Source: Isochrysis galbana
Lineage: Eukaryota > Haptophyta > Isochrysidales > Isochrysidaceae
DNA length: 64,000 nucleotides
Direction of reading: 5' to 3'
NCBI GenBank assembly: GCA_018136815.1
Contig: CM030932.1
Coordinates: forward strand, 8,370,001 to 8,434,000
Shown here: positions 10,446-22,572 of the stretch, in pieces
Numbering within the stretch: the stretch's first letter is position 1
Layout of the letters: every line of letters begins with the position of its first letter
The notes under the pieces: generated by a model
The model's database searches: none
What the model was told of the DNA's origin: nothing
Seen by the model: only the letters and a program-made list of their open reading frames with translations
Translations under genes and position numbers: made by a program

Positions 10446-10819
10446 CCAACAGTAGAGGTGGGGGATGGGGGAGAGTGGAGAGTGGGTTGAAAAAAAAACT
10501 CTTGTTGATCCGGAGGCCCACATTTTTTATCGTGGGGCCGGGGGAAGATTTCCGTTCGTCTCTCCCCGCTCGAACCCGAATCCGAGGCAGAGCGATGGCG
10601 ACCGACCCCAACCCCGACCCGCCGACCCGCCTTTCGTCGCCGCGCTCCAGCGACCAGCGAGAGCGAGAGCACGGCGGCACGGCGGTGGTCAGCCCCCCCT
10701 TGTCCCTTGTCGCTGGATTTCGGACTAAATGGTCCGGGTACACCGGTCGCGGTCTCACCGGCGTTTCATGCCACCGCACTCGGCCGATTCCTGCTGCTTC
10801 ACCTGTCACCTGCCCACGC

Positions 10820-11467
10820 AAAAAAAAAAAACTTCTTAATATTCTCGCCGCGCGCGCGACTCTGCACTCTAACAATTGCAGCCTCGCCCGCCACTCTCAT
10901 CCCCCCTCCACCTGCCTTGCGGCCCGTCCCTCGTGCGCTACCTAGGGGCTGGGTGTACGGGGTTTCCTGCAGCAGACGGTGCGCACCGGTCCCCGATAGG
11001 TTTTTTCCCCTCCTTCCTCCTGTACCATCGGGCTACCAGTTTCTATACTGCTTCTTTCAGAACCTAGGAGATGGGCGGCGTGCCTCCGTGTTCCCGGGGG
11101 TTGAGGTTGGGCGGGTGGGTGAAGCATCGCGACGGCTTATGCGCGGTTAAGCTAGCCTTTCCGCCAATTGGAGTGCTTTGGCTATCGCGGCTATGTTGTT
11201 GCCTAACATCAGTGTGCCTTTGTCGTTGAATGTAAAGACGGGGGTGCAAAGCACAAAGCTCACGCGGGGATTTGAGTTTCGGTTTTCTCCCCTGTGAGGC
11301 TTTGCTAGTGCGTGCGGTCAAGGTCTTGTCCGGGGGGGTGAGCCCTCTGGCTAGGATCGTAAATCTGCTGACTGCTGAGGATTTTTTCGATGACCGGCAC
11401 GTGGTGGAAAGTGTAGTTATCAAATTCTACTTTGTAAAAGTCGCCTATTATGTATCTCCACGCTATC
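10820..11467 (-). mobile_element. LINE 3' end, degenerate copy
   Basis: Minus-strand copy of the 46.8-48.1 kb element. The peptides DNYTFHHVPVIEKIL and KASQGRKPKLKSPRELCA are shared, followed by the same 3' UTR (TACCTAGG/GCGCACGAGGGACGGG) and the same terminus, AATATTAAGAAG plus T-run, here the A-run 10820-10831 on the plus strand. Frames are broken. The upstream side is cut at 11467 exactly where a hairpin retroposon head begins. Confidence 0.75.
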
Positions 11468-11875
11468 AACCTACTTTTATAAGTGGGGGTCAATGGGGGC
11501 CTCGCGCCCCCCTCTCTCCATTGCGGACACCCCCCGGGGTGGGCCCGTACATTCAACCCCAGCCCCTGCCCTCTGGCAGGGGCAGGGCACTCATCAATTC
11601 AGCCCAGACCCCTAGTGGGCGCGGGCCGCGAGCCGCACTCCCAGGCCCGCATGGGCCTGCTCTCGTACTCGTACTGACTCCCCCCCCCATCCCTGGTCGC
11701 CAGGCAGACAGGGGCCTCAGGGCGGCACCCAAGGCCAGCGAGGCGAGCGAGGGAGAGGCAGGGGGGGCCAGGGGCTGAGCCCCAGCCTCCACTGCCCCCT
11801 GAGCTGCCCTTGCTGGCCCTCTGGGCGCCCCTGAAGGACTGGGAGGCGGGGAACCCCTCACCCATCCGTGAAGCG
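11468..11875 (+). mobile_element. Hairpin-headed retroposon, 3'-truncated copy
   Basis: Begins ACCTACTT-TTAT-AAGTGGGGGT (hairpin with one G:T pair) and continues GGGTCAATGGGGGCCTCGCG. Near-identical to 60893-61260, including the second hairpin (CAGCCCCTGCC ... GGCAGGGGC). It lies between a LINE remnant and the glycosyltransferase gene; no 3' tail or target duplication was recognised. Confidence 0.7.
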
Positions 11876-11945
11876 GGAATAACAAGAACTCAACAGATGA
11901 CCAAGACGTGTGAATTGAGACGCGTCATCGGGCGGCGCGCGATGG

Positions 11946-14900
11946 ATGGCCGCTGCCGGTGAAGAGTGGCGGCAGCGGCGGCGGCGGCGGGGGCGGCGGG
12001 CGGGCTCACCACTGGCACTCTGCCTCGCCGCCCTCGCGACAGCCTTCCTCCTAGTGTTGCAGGCCTACCTGCTCCGCGCCGAGCCGCAGGCGGTCGGACG
12101 TCGCTCAGAGCAGGCGCGCAACGCTGACCGTCAGTCTGCAGCACGACACGAGCGCGCTGCAGGGCGTAGCGCGCCGGCCGTGTCACCATCAGCCAGAGGG
12201 TTCAACGACATATCGAATCCTGACGTGCAGCACACGGCTGACCTGGCCGCCGGACAGGCGCAGCCGGCACTACGTGAGCACGCGGACGAGTGGAGCCTGT
12301 CGGCAGGGCCACCATCACGATGGCGCCCATCAGTGGGTGAAGCAAAGACAATGCACTCGCAATTGACCGTCCACGCAGTCCCGTCTCCATCAGGGCTGCT
12401 CGTTCAGCTTCGACAGTCAGGCGAGGCGCTCGGCGACAGGTCCAAGGCGCGGCTGGCCATCGTAATGCCAGTCCGGGACACAAACTTACCGAGTGCACTA
12501 CGCAACATAGAAAGCTGGGCATTGCGCCAGCGGCCGCCGTGTGTGGTCGGAGCGTCGCAGAAAGTGAAAAACACCCGACCGAACAGCACCGATGCCAACG
12601 CTGAATCATTATACGAGCCTGCTGTGTCGAGCGGAAGCACTCCGCTGGATCTCACATTCCTTCATTCCCAGGACTTCGCAAGTGATGCTGCGTTGCGCGC
12701 CGCGGCAAGCCTGGATCTCGCGCTCCATCAACCTGGCGGCGGCAGCTGCTGCTTTGGATCGGTGCGCGGGGCTGTATGCCTTTTTGAAGGCACGCCTTGT
12801 TGTTTTCGCTTGCTGCATTCACTCACTACCCCCCTCCCCCAGTGAATAGGTACGCTACCTTGCAGCGCGAATACCGCTGGAGCTTGACGTCTACACCATC
12901 ACGCCAACCCACAACTTCTCGGGTCCAAATCGTCATTTTCTCGCCGCATTCCGCGAGTTGAATCGGATTCGCAGGCTCGGTCTCGCGCTCTATTCCCACT
13001 TTCACCTCATGGAGACGGACACTTATCCACTTGTTCCGGGATGGGCGGAGAAGCTTGCTGCCCTCTCCACATGGCCGGTGACCGAGGAGGGGTCGGCGCA
13101 CAAGGCATTAGACGTGTACGGCAATGGTAGGCGAAGGCACTCGAAGCCATGGGTGCGAGGTGGCCTGTCGATTTGCCTCTCGGCCGCCGACGCCGGAGTA
13201 ATCCCCGAGCATATCAATGGGAATGCACTCTACACGCTCGTACCAAGCACCTTTTACGAACACTTGCAATCGGAGCTGTATGCACGCATGCACACATGGG
13301 CGTTTGATGTGCTAATCGGCTACTGGCTGCGCAGCGCGCATCCGGAGAGGCTGGTGCCATCCGAGCATATCGTGTCGATCTCATCTTTTCAGCGTTCGCG
13401 CCTTTGCTGTGAACTTGTCCGCGAGATCGTGGCCGCCGCCACGGACGGATCAGTAGGTTTTGCCACAGGCCTAGTGCGCATCCCGTCGAAGCCGCATGCA
13501 CTGTTACTCCACACTGGCAACATAGGAAAGATGCCTGACACGACCGTGCACCCAGCAATGCGACAGCTCGGTGCATCTATGCAGGAGCTATTTGTGGCGC
13601 AGTGGGACATTCCGTGTGCTACATTGCTCACGGGCGAGCGCTCCACGCTGCCGGAAAATCTACGCGTCTTTTATGCGCCGGTGGCACCTTGGCGAGTTCC
13701 GCTGAAGGCAGTGAGCGGCAGCTGTACGGCGCCTCGCGGCGCGCCATCAGCATTGTGGTGGACACCTGATCCATGGAGAACGGACAGCGGCAGCAGAGGA
13801 GACCAACCGTTTGAGATAGGGTCTATCCTCGGGTGCAATGCAATCATTTCGACGCGCCGTCCGCTCGGCGACGAGCGTTTCCACCGCACGCTTTCGGCTG
13901 ATGGGGGTTTCACGTCCGACATGGCGCGGTGTGTGGAAAGCCGCCACCTGTTTGATCTAGTCCAATTGGCATCGGGTGCGCAGATGGGCCACAGCCACGC
14001 TGCCGATGGCGCCGGGGCCAAAGACAGTAAAGTCAATGGCGGGGATGGATCTGGTGCGGTTGGTGTGCGTAATGCTGTTTTAGTGATGGCACTGCAATCG
14101 CCAGATGACTTTGCATGGGACGCATACTTGGCCCACAAATTCCCCGATCTCGTTGACGCTGTGCGACGCCCAGACGCATCCCACAAGCTCGATCACGAGC
14201 AGGAGGACGTAGTTGTGGCGCGAGGTGCTGAGGAGGCCCGCGCTGCGATGGCGGCGCTCGACTCCGAAGCAAGGCGCGAGGCGGATTTGGAGATAAAGGG
14301 ACTCTTGTCGGCTTCCGAGATTGCTGAGCGCGTCAACTGGGTCAAAGCTCTCGGACACGATCCCCTCGTTTGTGCCTTGTCGAGTGACAAACGGATAGAT
14401 GATACCTCGGGAGCTTCACGACCAAGCTTATTGCTTGGTGGCGAAGATGTCTTGAGGGATGGGGACTCGAACTGCACGACTTTGTCCGTTGAGGATCTCC
14501 AAATCGCCGTGACGGTTTTGCGTGAGCGCTTCCTAGTCATCCCCTTTGGGGCAGACCTCGCCTCAGCTGTGAAGACAGTTTCGACCTACTTTGGCGGCTT
14601 GAATGCGTCGCTTAACTCGCAGTTCAGCCCTCGCGCGCGCTTATTGTTAGCCAATCGCAGCCGCAGTGCACTTGGAGTGACGGTACCGCCCCCGCAGTGG
14701 TTGCGAAAAGCCGTTTTGTACAAGCGAGGGTCGGTAGTGAGCTCGAAGGGAGGTCCAGGCCGAGCCGTTGACGGCGCACATCTGCCAACCAATAGGGGAG
14801 ACGGCACTGGTTCAATGTTTCTAGACAGCGTGTTGTACGAGGAGGCTGTGCGCCTTGCGGCCGAGCAACACCGCTCGATAGTCTGGGATCCGCCTGCGCT

Positions 14901-15636
14901 CGACGATATATGCTCCGTTGCCGATGCTGCCGGGGCTGCTCGTGAAATGCCGCTGCCAGAGCCATTAGCACTGAACACGCGGCTTTCATTTGAGTTTGAA
15001 GGTGACGGCTCGCGCTTCTTCGAACTTGTGCTGCCACCACCCCAGACACGAAGCCTAACTCTCCTGGTCAAGGTGAAGAATGTTCTCGGCGCCTCCGACA
15101 TCTCCATCAACCTGTTCGTCTCACACATCGCGAGGGCGCCCTCGTTCTCCGAGCATGAGTTCAGGTGCGATGTCAAAGTGCTTACTCCCGCGCATCAAAT
15201 GCTGCTTCTTTCCACTGCAATGCGTATTCACATGCGGTCATCTGGGCATGCCGGAGCGCTTTCCATCTCATGTCTCACACACACCATTGTTCTTAGATAC
15301 GTCTTTGACTCGTCGCCTCCGCACCACACGTCCGGGGCTAGATTCACGCTCAAGTCGGGCCGGCTCCACAGCTGTTGCGTTGAGGCCATCAAGAATGCGC
15401 GAAATCATGCTATCAAAGGCTTTGGCATCTCGACCAAGACGAGTGCCGCAGAAGATGCGCAACATGGACGCATGGTGAAGAGTAGTATTCGTCATCTTGA
15501 TCCAGAGGCTGAGTGCACATCTCAAGACGGGTGGCCACTCATCCTTTGGGTCAACATCAAGTACCGCGCGGCCACCCGCTCGTATCTGGAGTTGTACGCC
15601 GTTCCCAAGGCGTCAAGACAGGCAAGCGTGACTTGA
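11946..15636 (+). CDS. Large membrane-anchored glycosyltransferase-like protein
   Basis: Two exons, 11946-12761 and 12850-15636; the 88-nt intron runs GTGCGC...AATAG and follows a C/T-rich tract; about 1200 residues. After a basic head (EEWRQRRRRRGRRAG) a single hydrophobic segment, about residues 22-48 (LALCLAALATAFLLVLQAYLL), gives a type II signal anchor, as in Golgi transferases. The catalytic-looking region holds IVMPVRDTNLPSA (start of a GT-A fold), HFHLMETDTYPLVPGW (METD at 326-329, a DxD-like acidic site) and HINGNALYTL from residue 393. The METD ... HINGNA combination occurs in uncharacterised algal and protist transferases predicted to act on surface or secreted polysaccharides. The C-terminal 600 residues are not recognised. 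A short uORF (ATG 11942) overlaps the start. The chosen ATG puts the anchor at the N-terminus. Confidence 0.75.
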
Positions 15637-15730
15637 GCACAGCTGTTAAGGAGTAAGTCACTAGCGATGCAAATTCGTGGCACCTTGGACCTTGATTTGA
15701 ATTTGAGCCGAGTGCGCTTTGTCTTCACCC

Positions 15731-16453
15731 CTAGCCTAGCTTTGTTGGCACTGCGCCATTCACAGCAGCCTCTTGCTCACGGCGACACGCCCATTTATGC
15801 GCACATAAACCCATCATTGGTAACTCGGCGTGGCGACGTGGTGCATGGGGGACTCTTTGTGATTCTTTGGGGGAGTAGGGCCAGACGTAGTATTTCCAGA
15901 ACTCCCATCGGATGTCGTGGTCTGTCATTACTGTGTCGTATTCTGAGTGTGCGGCATTGTCCCACTCCTTCGTGCGGAAAATTTCAGTGATATTGGCTAT
16001 CCATTTGCGGGTCTTAAGTTGTGCGAAGAATTCTTTAGAGTGTAGGTCCTCTCGGCGGAGTTGGCGGTATAGTGGAAGGTATTTGAGAGGCATCTTGCTG
16101 CGCGCTTCGGCTAGCTCGCGTTGCGTGTTGGCTATCTCCGCCGTGAGCTTTTCGTTGGGCCTCTGTTGTGCGAGGCGGATGTCCAATCTCGTGACTTTCA
16201 GTTCTAGAGTGGATTGTATGGAGGGCTTGGCGCCCTGGCCGCCGTTTCCTCTCTCAGGAAGGTGGCTTTGAGCCCTTTCTCGTTCATGTTGGCCCATACG
16301 GCCTCCATGTCGTTTCTGCTGCTTATGTTGTTGCCGGCCCCACCTGCGAGCATGCGAGCATGCGCGACCGCCACAGCACTGGGATGGCGTATGCAGGGCG
16401 TATGGGCGTTCACATTTACCCGGTGTTGACCCACTTTGCGTTAACACCTCCAT
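15731..16453 (-). pseudogene. LINE ORF2 internal fragment (endonuclease-RT linker)
   Basis: The minus-strand frame contains KLTAEIANTQRELAEARSK, then SKEFFAQLKTRKWIANITEI, then a W/Y-rich stretch (WEFWKYYVWPYSPKE). A helical stretch followed by 'skeFF..l..rk.i..i' is the usual linker between the endonuclease and reverse transcriptase of non-LTR retrotransposons. Neither the endonuclease nor the RT YxDD box is present. It probably derives from the same LINE family as 46.8-48.1 kb. Confidence 0.5.
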
Positions 16454-16527
16454 TGGCTAGGTGTGGCACATGCGTTAACACCTCAATCTGCAAGTGTTGG
16501 TACCATCAGCGGGTTTACACCACACCG

Positions 16528-16925
16528 AAAAAAAAACCTTTTAACATTCTCGCCTCACACGTGGCACTGGGTACTATTCTCGTAGCCACGCCCCTTCTCC
16601 TCCCTCACCCTCACTCCCCGCCTTGCGGCAACTCCCCTCGTGCTCTACTTAGGGGCTCAGGTCGTGCGGGGGGTCCGAGCAAAGCGGGGTGCACCTGTCC
16701 CCAGCTGCTCGTTCTCGCCTTCCTCCTGTGTTGCTGGGTGACCTGTTTATCCTAGAGTTGTCGTAGTGCGTCGTCGCCGCTGTGTGCGACGATGTTTATG
16801 TTGTGGCGGCGACATTAGTCGGTCGCCCTCCCGAGTGGTCGTTGAAGTGGGACGTCTTGTCGTTCTACGCGAGTCTTTCGGCAAGGCCTAGCGCCTTCGC
16901 TACGAGGCTAGAAGTAGAAGTCTCG
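16528..16925 (-). mobile_element. LINE 3' end, truncated copy
   Basis: On the minus strand it ends TGTTAAAAGG plus T-run (plus A-run 16528-16536) and shares the 3' UTR (AAGTAGAGCACGAGGGGAGTTG) and the last codons (VAKALGLAERLA then stop) with the 46.8-48.1 kb element. Confidence 0.65.
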
Positions 16926-17159
16926 CTTAGTTGGATTCTACCTTTCTCGTTCTCGATGAATACATACCGGGGTGCGGTACGGGCGACGGTGCCTCGCGCG
17001 TGCACGGCCGATGTGGCTCTGAAAAAGTTTTGGGCACGTGATTGCGGGGTGCAAAATGACCATCTTCTCCGAAACCAGATTCAAAGGCGAACACGCAACC
17101 ATCAAAGGCACCCCCTACTACCTCCCACCTTGCCTGTACCCGTGCGCTTGTCCCCCGCA

Positions 17160-17720
17160 CGCTAGCTACTAGCTAGTTAGTTTGTGAACCCCCCTCCCCA
17201 CGCCCCAATATCAAATATGCAGTAAATATGTGAAATTTGCGCAAAATGAAATGATATGTAATTTGTAATTTGGAAAAGTTGACCCAAATATGTAGTTCAA
17301 TATGTATGTCACATGTTTTTACCCAGGCCCAAGGCCAAGGCCTAGAGAGAGGAGAGAGAGGCCCGTCGCCCCTTCTCATGTGAAGAGGGTCTCTACCTAC
17401 TTAGTAAGTAACGTAGCAGGAGAGAAAGAGAGGCAGATGGAGGGCCATTTGTAACAAAAAGAAACAGTTTTCAAAACTCACTCAATTGCTTCTCAGTCTC
17501 AGCACACAACTCACCAACAGAGGCACCGCATCCGCATAGGATATAAAACACTCTGGATACGACATTATACCCTGCTCATGGGGGCTATCGGTACAAAACA
17601 ACCGAATCTGGGGTCGCGAGCCCACTTGACGAGAAGGTGCGCCGCGTGCGCCTCATACCATCTCCCCCTCCCCCCCTCAAGAAATGTTATCACCTTTGAA
17701 ATATATCTTACATGACTTAC
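17160..17720. other. AT-richer intergenic stretch
   Basis: Contains ATATGTGAAATTTGC-like AT-rich sequence at 17205-17310. No open frame with coding character; no repeat recognised. Confidence 0.4.
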
Positions 17721-18646
17721 TACTCCAAATTTCCGTGGCTCGCTTTAGGCCTAATGAGTCTTGGCCAAACGTCGATGGATGATGTCGGCCTGTGTAGTGG
17801 CGCTTGCCCATCATCATGATTTGGCATGTGAACCCGCACGTGCAAGGACACACTCCGACAAGGCCCATAAAACAGCATCCCCATCGTCAATGTTGCAAGC
17901 TCCCATGTGTCGGAGGTCTCAAGCTGCACTGACGGTAGCGATCCCTCGGCACTCCATTCGAGCACTCGAGCCATTTCTTGCATCGCTCATACCACCATGC
18001 CAAAGACATGCCTCTAAATGCCCATATCGCTGTGGCCGTTGCTCCTTCTCCGTCTTGCCCGAGGACAAAACCTCGGCTCGCCATTCGACGGGCCCTTGAG
18101 GTCACACGGGTGTGCAAGCATACCATGAGATCATAGCAGTAAGTGGGCGTCGTCAATGAGACTCGCCTTGCTCCCCTTGGCAAGTCGCCTCGTCTTGCCC
18201 TTAGGCATGCAAGGAGGCTGGTGAGTTGGTCTAGCTCACAATGGAGAGCTGATACAGGCTTGCTTGTCCCGCGAAGTCAGCAACGGTGCCGTCACCGGGA
18301 GCACCGATCGCAACTTGGCTCCCAGATCCAGACATGGAGACCGCATAGCCATAATACAGCCCGGGCGTTGCATCGATGAAGGGCGAGCCAAGTGGGCCCC
18401 ACGTCTTGCCGCCGCAAAGTTCGAATGCTCGAGCTGACCCTGCGTTCGAGCCCGTCGCATCATCGTAGGGCCTAAGGCCTAAGGCCTCTGACGAGGACCT
18501 GTCGAACACGCGATGACTATAGGCTCGTAGGCAGAGGGCCGTTCGACCAAGCCGGCAGCTGACGCGGCCGTAAAAGAGTCGTTGTTGGTTGCGGGCGGGA
18601 AAATGTCAGAGAGGTCATGGTAGGAGTAGTTGTCATTGTCTGCCAT
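17720..18646 (-). pseudogene. FG-GAP/integrin-alpha-like repeat gene fragment
   Basis: The frame 18509-18231 reads ...ARAFELCGGKTWGPLGSPF, then YGYAVSMSGSGSQVAIGAP, then GQASLYQLS. This is an FG-GAP-type beta-propeller blade (w..lG..i...gysvsls.dG..vAiGAP....G.v.vy). An upstream frame with ATG 18646 (MADNDNYSYHDLSDIFPPAT) may be the first exon. Downstream, 17983-17720 has VLEWSAEGSLPSVQLETSDT in yet another frame, perhaps a further blade. No full-length frame or clear splice chain was found, so I treat it as a gene remnant or a poorly resolved gene of a surface or secreted propeller protein. Confidence 0.45.
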
Positions 18647-18734
18647 CGAGCGCTTCGAGCGAAGAGGTAGACGGAGGTTCGGAGGATTGCGACGCGCGGC
18701 GTCGGAGAGTAGAAACGAGGCTAGCGAGCGAACC

Positions 18735-19190
18735 CTACATGTGAAAAACAGAAAACCTGTTTTTCTGTGAAGACCAAAAACAGTGTTTTTCACCGTTTTT
18801 CTGAGCCTGGGCCCTAAGCCTGGGGCCAGCTGCGCCGGCGCGCCGGTGTGTCTGCACAACTGGCAGCTCGCAATGCTCGCTCGCTGCTCGCTAGGTATAT
18901 GTGTGTACATGGATGATATGGTTATGGTTATGGCTATGGCAAGTGCGGACGCCTCCATCTACCCCCCTCCCCCCGCCCACCCCCCGCGCGCAAAATTTTA
19001 CTAGTATAATATCATTTTCTAACGTAAACACCATTTTCTAACGTAAACACCATTTTCTAACGTAAACACCATTTTCTAACGTAAACACTGGCGGCCTGTT
19101 TTTTGGGCTGTTTTTGGCTGTTTTTCTGTACAACCCAAAAACAGCTGTTTTTACTGTTTTTCTTGAGCTTGTCGACTGTTTTTCACATGT
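18735..19190. repeat. Cluster of AAAAACAG/CTGTTTTT inverted repeats and a 19-bp tandem array
   Basis: Several interleaved CTGTTTTTCTG / AAAAACAG motifs (18745-18805 and 19097-19185) can form hairpins. Between them, 19014-19088 is a 19-bp tandem array, ATTTTCTAACGTAAACACC, four copies. Similar AAAAACA motifs recur at 19605-19640. Confidence 0.6.
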
Positions 19191-19198
19191 AGGGAGCG

Positions 19199-19440
19199 AA
19201 CTAGGGAGAGAGAGAGAGAATGAGAACGAGAGCTTCTTAGGTCCAAGGTAGACACGAGGGGCTACAACGCGGGGACTCAAAAAGGTTGGTGACCAACAGC
19301 GACAGACAAACTAGACCAAACGGGGCGAAAACTAACCACACTTGGACGGACGACCAAGCGTCGGCACCAAGGCAACTTAGCAGCGCACGGACATGCGACA
19401 GAGGGGTCGGGCGCGAAACTCTGGCCGGGCCCAAGGTAGG
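19199..19440 (+). repeat. Interspersed repeat D, copy 1
   Basis: Shares GAGAGCTTCTTAGGTCC, CAAACGGGGCGAAAACTAAC and GGACGGACG(A/G)CCA(A/G)GCGTCGG with 38262-38440. Non-coding, function unknown. Confidence 0.65.
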
Positions 19441-19954
19441 TGGTGGTAGCTAGTGGTGTAGTGGTGCAGGTGGCAGGTGGGAGGCCAGGCAATCGGGTGG
19501 CGGGATTGATTATGCTATGGCTATGGCCTCGCTCGCACGCTCACTCACCGCGCGCGCGCAGCGCGCAACCCTCTGTTCCGGACATGGGGGTCTCCTAGAA
19601 ACACGGTGAAAAACACTGTTTTTGACTTCCGTAGAAACACACTGTTCCTGTGTTTAACATCTAGACTTGCCGCAACGCCGATGACGCGCGCGCGTGGCGC
19701 AGTTGAGGGCCGGCGGGCCCAGCAAGAACGTCGTGCTGGCCTGCAGCTGCCCGGTGCGCTGTGCTCGTGCCTTACGATAATTTAACAATAATGCTTAGAG
19801 GAGTAAGGCATTCTGGTCCACATCTTTAGAAGGGAGAGGGAGAGTCCCACTTTGAGTTTTTGCGAATGCTTTTACTTTTTCTTTGGACTCGCTGACATAC
19901 TCGTGAAAATTCACGGTAGCGTCCTCTCGCCTATCGCGCCACCACAGACGCGTC

Positions 19955-20439
19955 ATGTGGCGAGTGCAGACGCGTTCGATGTGGAAGGGCTCGGGGCGCT
20001 CGCTGCGCCAGACGCTCTTGTTGGAGAACTTTAAGTTCTTCTGGTTCATCTTCGCGCCCATCGCCACAGCCGGATTGTTCTACAATGATGCCATTGTGCG
20101 CTGATCTGCCGTCTACAGGAACAAGAGCAGCAGCGGATGTGGGGCCATTGTTCTGATTGTCATAGTCTGAGCCATTCGGACTGCGCAAGTCGGCGCCTGC
20201 TTCCCTCACACCCCACCCCTTGTGACCATACATTGCATCAGGTGGAGAGAGTGGTCCGCTCGAAGAACTACGTCTTTTACCCAGCTGAAGGCGAGAAGCC
20301 GCCGCGGACGAAGGAAGAGCTCCAGGCTGCCTTGGAGCGGAGAGCACGCAATGCTGCGTCAATTGAGGCGTCAGGAGCTCAGCCAGGGGCGGTATCCAAC
20401 CGTAGTGTTGGAGGACGGGGCGGAGTGAAGAATGAGTAG
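19955..20439 (+). CDS. Small single-pass membrane protein, PET100-like
   Basis: Two exons: 19955-20095 and 20242-20439, with GT-AG intron 20096-20241 (146 nt; acceptor TTGCATCAG). The 112-residue product starts MWRVQTRSMWKGSGRSLRQT (basic, mitochondrial-targeting character). It then has LENFKFFWFIFAPIATAGLF as a transmembrane segment, residues 23-42. A soluble tail begins VVRSKNYVFYPAEGEKPPRT and turns into a charged helix. The order 'LE.FK - short TM ending in P - Y/WPPE - charged helix' resembles the cytochrome c oxidase assembly factor PET100 of the inner mitochondrial membrane, which is of similar size. The coding case is good (both exons join in phase 0); the family assignment is tentative. 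Confidence 0.6.
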
Positions 20440-21295
20440 AGCGAACAGGTTGAACAATGTGGCCGAAACATCACACTCGACAAATTGTGAATGATGATTA
20501 TAGAAGTAGTACATGGTAGCAGGGAAATGGAGCAGGGGCAGGGGTATGATGGAACGGTGGAATATGCGGCGATTACTCAATATTCTCTTGTTTCACATGA
20601 TCCAACCATGACTTCGGTAAAGACGACCTGATGCAACTGCTCGAGCATCGCCATCGCCTGCAGCAACCTGCCAACCTGTCCTATTGTCTGCCTCCTGCCG
20701 CTTTATTTAGAGAAGCTATTCACATTCAACATCATACGGGCACAGGCTATTCTTTGAGGGTTAATGGCACTTTCATTCGATATTGTTATTCCTGGAGTTG
20801 TTTGTTGTCCTTGAAGTCGTATGTTTCACTCGATACTGTTCTTGATTCTTGATCTTGCTGATTGCTGATTGATGAATTAAGACATAAGTAAACGACATAG
20901 GAATAGGACCCGTTTTCACTATAGACGTTTGCGACTTGCTATCATTTGGTATTACATCTGAGAGGTACGCTATTCAATCCTCAACTGGGGGAAGGGAGAA
21001 GGAGAGAGGAGGCAGTCGCGTGCTTTCTGAACGCCCGCGTGCTTTTGCTTTTGGGACCCGGACCCGGATAATCCCCCCCGCGCGCTCCTCCCACAAAAAA
21101 AAAGCGCTCCTCCCAATAAGCGCGCTCCTCCAAGAAAGCGTGCTCCCCCAAAGCAAGCTTTCTTCCTTCTTGCTTGTAGTATAATTGAATAACTAACTTC
21201 ATAGTCAATTGCCATGGACGATGGAGCGCGCCGCCGCTCCCCCGCCGAGGGCGGCCCCCTAGCTCCCATGGAGCAGTCTTGAGCCTTGAGCCACT
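20440..21295. other. Intergenic, no gene seen
   Basis: AT-richer sequence to about 20980, then a degenerate repeat of GCGCTCCTCCCA-type units at 21080-21150. No supported gene. Confidence 0.4.
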
Positions 21296-21312
21296 CCCTT
21301 CTCGTCTCCCTC

Positions 21313-22190
21313 AACTAAGTTTATACTTAGTTCGCCCATGGGGGGGCACGAGCCCCCCTCTCTCTCCACTCCTCCCCTGCCATGGGGGAGGAACCACCCA
21401 CTCTCCTGGCACGCCTGATGGCCTGCCAGGAGCACACTGCCATGCTGACCCATCCCTCTCCCCACAGGCACGCCTGATTCGCCCGCCCTGGCCTGTCGTG
21501 GCCAGCCCATCCCTCTGACCAGCCCCTCTTCCCCCTGGGCCCCCCTGTTCAGGACCCCCCAGCCAGCTCCAGTCTCCAGTCGACCCGCAGGGGCTCGGAG
21601 CGCCAGCGAGGGAGAGGCAGGAGGGGCCAGGGCCATGCCCCAGCCTCACCTGCCCCCTGAGCTGTGCTCCCAGGCCCCTGCAGGCCACCTGGGGACCTGA
21701 AGAGGGGCCGCAGGCGCGCGCCATGGGCCCCCGCCGCAGGGAAGAGAGGAGGAAAAGGGAAGAGGGAGGGGAGGGGGGAGCGGCAGCTCTCCCCTCCGGC
21801 AGATACGTGTCTTCTCGCCCTGTTTGGGTAAGAGAAGACGGGGGCGCCAGAGCCAGGAGGGAAGGGCCGCGGCTCGCCGCGGCCACTCGCCTCGGCGAGA
21901 GAGATTAGCGCTTCTCGGCTCCTATCTCACGAGTGCCCCCCCCCCCCTGCGTTGCTTTTACCCGAAAGGGGTTTTCCCCCAGCGTGGACTCGAGGAGAGG
22001 ACGCGCTGGGGTGCGCGGGGTCGGTGCATGCACTGGGGGGAGGACAAATATCGAGGGGAGGGGGCAGTGCCCCCACCCCCCGGTATCACTCGGACACCTG
22101 GCCCGTCAGGCATGGCGGGATTCCGGGACGGAAAAGTTATGTCCAATTAGCTAGTGGGGTTGGCTAGGATATAACATTGATTATTATTAT
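21313..22190 (+). mobile_element. Hairpin-headed retroposon, full-length copy A
   Basis: Flanked by the 17-bp direct repeat CCCTTCTCGTCTCCCTC (21296-21312 and 22191-22207), a target-site duplication. The first base after the left duplication starts the perfect hairpin AACTAAGTTTATACTTAGTT (8-bp stem, TTAT loop), followed by CGCCCATGGGGGGGC. The 3' end is GGATATAACATTGATTATTATTAT, a TTA-repeat tail. Size 878 bp. No convincing protein; G/C-rich interior shared with 22854-23772. Long target duplication plus simple 3' tail argues for retroposition. Confidence 0.85.
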
Positions 22191-22347
22191 CCCTTCTCGT
22201 CTCCCTCCTATCGCCAGCCGCCCCTCACCCGTTTGCTAACGCGAACGGGGCCCATGTCTCATTGCACTTCATCGGGGAGATGCAAAACCCCCTCTCTCCC
22301 TCTCTCCACTCTCACCCATCGTTGTCCCTGCGTCGCGTCGCCAGGTC

Positions 22348-22572
22348 GTTTGCCTTCATTTGGTACCCCTCGTTTCCAAATATGCGGGTCGTCCCCCTCG
22401 CGCGTTTAGACAGGCCCTGAACGTGGGAGAGAATCCGGGCCCTCTCCCCCCAAAAAGTGGCCGTAGGTCGTTTGCCTTCATTTGGTACCCCTCGTTTCCA
22501 ATTCCAAATATGCGGGTCGTCCCCCTCGCGCGTTTAGACAGGCCCTGAACGTGGGAGAGAATCCGGGCCCCT
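22348..22572. repeat. ~120-bp direct tandem repeat
   Basis: TCGTTTGCCTTCATTTGGTA...GAGAATCCGGGCCC occurs at 22348-22440 and 22468-22570; the second copy has an extra AATTCC. Probably a local duplication inside repeat DNA. Confidence 0.8.
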
